From Candidatus Brocadiia bacterium (GTDB lineage Bacteria; Planctomycetota; MHYJ01; WSZJ01), in the NCBI GenBank assembly GCA_013360825.1, contig JABWAY010000160.1, positions 1 to 9,038 of the forward strand: DNA of 9,038 bases, read 5' to 3'. Made by a program: the position numbers and the translations under genes. How positions within the stretch are numbered: the first letter of the stretch is position 1; each line of letters opens with the position of its first letter. Positions 6,200 to 9,038 of this stretch are shown piece by piece. The notes under the pieces were generated by a model that searched no databases, was not told where the DNA came from, and saw only the letters and a program-made list of their open reading frames with translations.

Positions 6200-6370
6200 C
6201 TACGGGGCGGACGTCTGTCGGGCTTTCTGCCGGATCTTCTCGATCTGACCCTTCATTTCCTCCAGCGTGCTGGTCATCCCCGGGTCGGCGCCTGAGGCTT
6301 CGGCGAGCTTCTTGAGGTCTCGCTCGAGTTGTTTCAGGGACTTTTCGAGTTCGCGGGAAGCGGCTTTCAC
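6200..6370 (-). CDS. Small two-helix coiled-coil protein upstream of accA
   Basis: This 56-residue open frame starts at GTG (6370..6368), with a GGGAG Shine-Dalgarno (6382..6378) seven bases upstream, and ends at TAG (6202..6200), 37 bases before accA. The first half (residues 5-25) is a highly charged amphipathic helix with heptad leucines at 8, 12, 15, 19 and 22. A GADPG turn (27-31) follows, then a second helix with Leu36, Met39, Ile43, Ile46 and Ala50 in equivalent positions. This is the pattern of a helical hairpin or short dimeric coiled coil. It has no signal peptide or membrane segment, so it should be cytoplasmic. I do not recognise the family; it does not look like XseB. Position in the probable accA transcript, a good ribosome site and a regular heptad pattern support a real gene. 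Its role is unknown. Confidence 0.7.
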   Translation of the reverse strand: MKAASRELEKSLKQLERDLKKLAEASGADPGMTSTLEEMKGQIEKIRQKARQTSAP

Positions 6371-6372
6371 CC

Positions 6373-6430
6373 GGGGGCTCCCGTGGGGGGTTAGGGGTCG
6401 ACAGGGGAGGGTAAGTGGGGTATGGGGGGG
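6373..6430 (+). other. G-run array (potential G-quadruplex) in the accA/purL divergent region
   Basis: Seven runs of three or more G occur within 58 bases on the plus strand: 6373-6377, 6385-6390, 6394-6397, 6404-6407, 6409-6411, 6417-6420 and 6424-6430. The array covers the candidate minus-strand promoter and the leader of the coiled-coil/accA message, whose RNA would be C-rich, and lies upstream of the purL promoter. It mirrors the array at 1127-1168 and shares GACAGGGG (6400-6407) with that intergenic region. Confidence 0.6.
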
Positions 6431-6437
6431 TGGTCAA
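6408..6437 (-). promoter_or_regulatory. Candidate promoter for the coiled-coil/accA unit
   Basis: On the minus strand TTGACC (6437..6432) and TACCCT (6413..6408) are separated by 18 bases. The -10 hexamer is identical to that proposed for nrdJ. Transcription would begin near 6401, leaving a leader of about 31 bases before the GTG at 6370, room for its ribosome site. The promoter lies within a G-run array on the opposite strand. Confidence 0.5.
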
Positions 6438-6450
6438 GAGAAAGAAAAGG

Positions 6451-6478
6451 TTGCGTTGGCGGGGTGGCGATGTATGCT
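6451..6478 (+). promoter_or_regulatory. Candidate promoter for purL
   Basis: TTGCGT (6451-6456) and TATGCT (6473-6478) are 16 bases apart. Each is a partial match to the sigma70 hexamers. The start would be near 6485, giving a leader of roughly 57 bases before the GTG at 6542. I see no recognisable PurR operator or purine riboswitch in that leader. It sits back to back with the candidate promoter for the accA unit. Confidence 0.4.
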
Positions 6479-6528
6479 GATGGGCCGTTCTCGCGATTAC
6501 CATAACACATTGCCACCATTGATCTTAC

Positions 6529-6532
6529 GAGG
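6529..6532 (+). promoter_or_regulatory. Ribosome binding site for purL
   Basis: GAGG nine bases before the GTG at 6542. An in-frame TAA lies upstream at about 6503-6505, with no ATG or GTG between it and 6542, so this site fixes the start of the PurS-PurL fusion. Confidence 0.65.
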
Positions 6533-6541
6533 ACTGCACCC

Positions 6542-9038
6542 GTGAGTCTCTGGCAGATCGAGACCGCCGTGAAGCCCCAGCTGGCGGATCCTGCAGGGCA
6601 GGGAATCCTCTCCGACGCCCGCGAATCCGGGCTTTCATCAGTAACGGATGTTCGGGTTGTCAGGGTCTTCCTCCTCGACGCCGAACTCGACCGGCACGCC
6701 GCCGAACACCTCGCCGCGACACTCTTCGCCGACCCCGTGACCGACCTCTGGACCGTCGGATCCCCCATCGCGGCCGGCCTCCCCGGCCGCTGGAACGCCA
6801 TCACCATCACGCGAAAACCCGGCGTCATGGACCCGGTCGAGGAATCCTCCCTGAAGGCCCTTCGAGACCTCGGCATTCGCGCTCGCGCCGTGCGATCGGG
6901 GCGGAAAATCCTCTACGCGGGCGCGGACCAGGCGCAGGTCGAGCGGTGGGCCCGGCGGTCGCTCGCCAACGAGGTCGTGGACGACGTGGCCTTCGCCGAT
7001 CTGCGGATGGGGGAGATCCCCGCCGGGAAAGCGGCGCCGTTCCGGAAGGTCGTCGTGCCGATCCTGGATGCCGACGATGCGGCGCTGGAACGGATCTCCC
7101 GGCAGGGGCAGCTCTCCCTGACGCTGGCGGAGATGCAGGCGATCCGGGATCACTACCGGAAGGAGCGGCGGGATCCCACGGATGCGGAGCTGGAAACGGT
7201 GGCGCAGACCTGGAGCGAGCACTGCAAGCACAAGACCCTGACCGGCGTGATCGAGATGGACGGGGAGCGGATCGTGAACCTCCTGAAGTCCACGATCGGG
7301 AAGGCGACGGAGACGATCGCGGCGCCGTGGTGCCTGTCGGTGTTCAAGGACAACGCGGGGGTGATCGCGTTCGACGACACGTGGGCGCTGACGTTCAAGG
7401 TGGAGACTCACAACCACCCGAGCGCGCTCGAACCCTACGGCGGCGCCGGCACGGGGATGGGGGGCGTCCTGCGGGACACGATGGGATGCGGCCTCGGCGC
7501 GAAGCCCATCGCCAGCACGGACGTGTTCTGCGTCGCCCCGCCGGATCTCAAGCCCTCGGAGATTCCGCCGGGGGTGATTCACCCGCGGCGCGTCCTCCAG
7601 GGGGTCGTGCAGGGCGTGCGCGACTATGGAAACCGGATGGGTGTGCCGACCGTGAACGGCGCGGTCCTCTTCGACGAGCGCTACCTGGGAAATCCCCTGG
7701 TGTACGCGGGGAACGTCGGCCTGATTCCGCGGAACCGGATCGACAAGGCGGCGAGTCCCGGGGACGCGATCGTCGTCGCCGGCGGCCGCACCGGACGGGA
7801 CGGGATCCACGGCGCGACATTTTCCAGCGCGGAACTGACCCACGAGAGCGAGTCGATGTCCGGCGGCGCCGTGCAGATCGGGAACGCCATCACCGAGAAA
7901 CGGGTGCTGGACGTCATGCTGACCGCGCGCGACCGCGGCCTCTACAGCGCGGTGACGGACTGCGGCGCGGGCGGACTGTCGAGCGCGGTCGGGGAAATGG
8001 GGGAGAGCTGCGGTGCGGAGGTGCAGCTCGACCGCGTCCCGCTCAAGTACGAAGGGCTGACCTGCACGGAGATCTGGATCAGCGAGGCGCAGGAGCGGAT
8101 GGTGTTCGCCGTCCCGCCGGCGAAGGTCGAGGCGATGCTCGCCCTGTTCGCGAGCGAGGACGTCGAGGCGACCGTGATCGGGTCGTTCACGTCCACCGGC
8201 CGCCTCGTCCTGCGCTGGAAGGGCGACACCGTCGGCGACATGGACATGCACTTCCTTCACAAGGGGGTGCCGCAGTGGGTCCGGAAGGCGGAGTGGACGG
8301 CGCCGCCCCCCTCCGAGCCCGCGCGGGAGGTGAAGGCCGACTGGTCGCGCGAGCTGGAGGCCCTGCTCCGCCACCCGAACATCGCGTCGAAGGAGTGGAT
8401 CATCCGGATGTACGACCACGAGGTGCAGGGGCGTCTCGTGGTGAAGCCGCTTCAGGGCCCGGCGGCCGGTCCCGGGGACGCGGCGGTGATCCGCCCCGTG
8501 TTCGGGTCGAACCGCGGGGCGGCGATCGGGTGCGGCATGAACCCGTGGATCGGGGATTTCGACCCGTACGTGATGGCGCTTGCCGTGATCGACGAGGCGC
8601 TGAGAAACGTGGTCGCGGTCGGCGGGGACCCGGGACGGTGCGCGATCCTGGACAACTTCTCCTGGGGGAACTGTGCCAAGCCGGACCGCCTGGGCGGGCT
8701 CGTGCGCGCGGCGCGCGGGTGCCACGACGGCGCGGTCGCCTACAGGACCCCGTTCATCAGCGGCAAGGACTCGCTCAACAACGAGTTCGCCCATGGGGGA
8801 CGCGTCATCGCCGTTCCTCCCAGCCTCCTGATCAGCGCGATCGCCATCGTCCCCGATGTCCGTCGCGCCGTGACGATGGATCTCAAGCGCGCGGGAAACG
8901 CGCTCTGGGCGGTCGGGTGGACGGCCGACGAATTCGGGGGAAGCCATTTCCTCAAGGTCCGCGGCCAGGCGGGCGGGCGCCCGCCGCGCCCGGACCTCGA
9001 GCGCGCCCCGCGGCTCCTCGCGGCCCTGCATCGGTCGA
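6542..9038 (+). CDS. purL: Phosphoribosylformylglycinamidine synthase, PurS-PurL fusion (partial, 3' end beyond window)
   Basis: The frame is open for 832 codons from the GTG at 6542 to the right edge. The enzyme makes formylglycinamidine ribonucleotide from FGAR, ATP and glutamine-derived ammonia (step 4 of purine synthesis). Residues about 35-165 form an N-terminal region resembling tandem PurS-like modules, normally a separate subunit. A helical linker (about 180-240) includes TWSEHCKHK with His227. The first PurM-like half carries ETHNHPS (288-294), GGAGTGMGG (300-308), TGRDGIHGATF (417-427), TDCGAGGLSS (472-481) and SEAQERM (514-520). The second half begins near residue 620 and contains the paired motif ISGKDSL (739-745). 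Whether a glutaminase (PurQ) domain follows cannot be seen; fusions of this type usually rely on a separate PurQ. The first ~115 codons are C-ending, later ones largely G-ending. Confidence 0.93.
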   Translation, partial: MSLWQIETAVKPQLADPAGQGILSDARESGLSSVTDVRVVRVFLLDAELDRHAAEHLAATLFADPVTDLWTVGSPIAAGLPGRWNAITITRKPGVMDPVEESSLKALRDLGIRARAVRSGRKILYAGADQAQVERWARRSLANEVVDDVAFADLRMGEIPAGKAAPFRKVVVPILDADDAALERISRQGQLSLTLAEMQAIRDHYRKERRDPTDAELETVAQTWSEHCKHKTLTGVIEMDGERIVNLLKSTIGKATETIAAPWCLSVFKDNAGVIAFDDTWALTFKVETHNHPSALEPYGGAGTGMGGVLRDTMGCGLGAKPIASTDVFCVAPPDLKPSEIPPGVIHPRRVLQGVVQGVRDYGNRMGVPTVNGAVLFDERYLGNPLVYAGNVGLIPRNRIDKAASPGDAIVVAGGRTGRDGIHGATFSSAELTHESESMSGGAVQIGNAITEKRVLDVMLTARDRGLYSAVTDCGAGGLSSAVGEMGESCGAEVQLDRVPLKYEGLTCTEIWISEAQERMVFAVPPAKVEAMLALFASEDVEATVIGSFTSTGRLVLRWKGDTVGDMDMHFLHKGVPQWVRKAEWTAPPPSEPAREVKADWSRELEALLRHPNIASKEWIIRMYDHEVQGRLVVKPLQGPAAGPGDAAVIRPVFGSNRGAAIGCGMNPWIGDFDPYVMALAVIDEALRNVVAVGGDPGRCAILDNFSWGNCAKPDRLGGLVRAARGCHDGAVAYRTPFISGKDSLNNEFAHGGRVIAVPPSLLISAIAIVPDVRRAVTMDLKRAGNALWAVGWTADEFGGSHFLKVRGQAGGRPPRPDLERAPRLLAALHRS

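Noticed and set aside
4462..6315. A 617-codon plus-strand frame crossing the cyclophilin end, the terminator and accA
   Set aside because: It runs through a convergent gap and antisense to accA and has no recognisable domain; it is a shadow frame.
6638..9031. A 797-codon open frame on the minus strand opposite purL
   Set aside because: The plus strand encodes PurL with all family motifs. The minus frame is low-complexity Arg/Pro/His-rich sequence, as expected from stop-poor antisense DNA.
1..9038. A defence, mobile or other novel multi-gene system
   Set aside because: Every sizeable frame resolves to a housekeeping or single-gene function. There are no transposase, integrase, CRISPR repeat, toxin-antitoxin or attachment-site signatures.

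Overview
This window looks like ordinary chromosomal DNA from a GC-rich, probably Gram-negative bacterium. The signs are a lipoprotein signal with a lipobox cysteine, an AccA-type acetyl-CoA carboxylase subunit, GTG start codons and strong C/G preference at codon third positions. I cannot name the taxon. A PurS-PurL fusion, a B12-dependent ribonucleotide reductase and a HEAT-repeat/cyclophilin lipoprotein together suggest an environmental lineage outside the well-studied Proteobacteria and Firmicutes, but this is inference. I see no mobile elements, CRISPR array, tRNA or rRNA.

Layout. Positions 1-1105 (minus strand) hold a compact operon: a DUF309 protein with an added cysteine cluster, a 4HBT-fold acyl-CoA thioesterase that overlaps it by 4 bases, and the first codons of a third gene running off the left edge. 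A 113-base divergent, G-rich promoter region follows. Positions 1219-5002 (plus strand) hold nrdJ (adenosylcobalamin-dependent ribonucleotide reductase) and, 55 bases later, a 666-residue HEAT-repeat lipoprotein ending in a cyclophilin domain. A perfect 12-bp hairpin separates this gene from the convergent accA. The minus-strand unit 5059-6370 is accA preceded by a short two-helix coiled-coil gene that is easy to miss. A second divergent G-rich region (6371-6541) leads to a plus-strand PurS-PurL fusion (FGAM synthase), cut by the right edge.

The genes serve separate housekeeping functions (dNTP synthesis, fatty-acid precursor synthesis, purine synthesis, envelope protein folding), and I find no evidence of one dedicated novel system. 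The more interesting signals are these: starts that sit just after a -10-like element with no Shine-Dalgarno (possible leaderless mRNAs); matching seven-run G arrays in both divergent promoter regions, sharing the word GACAGGGG; the small coiled-coil gene ahead of accA; the HEAT-cyclophilin fusion; and abrupt C-ending to G-ending codon switches inside two genes.
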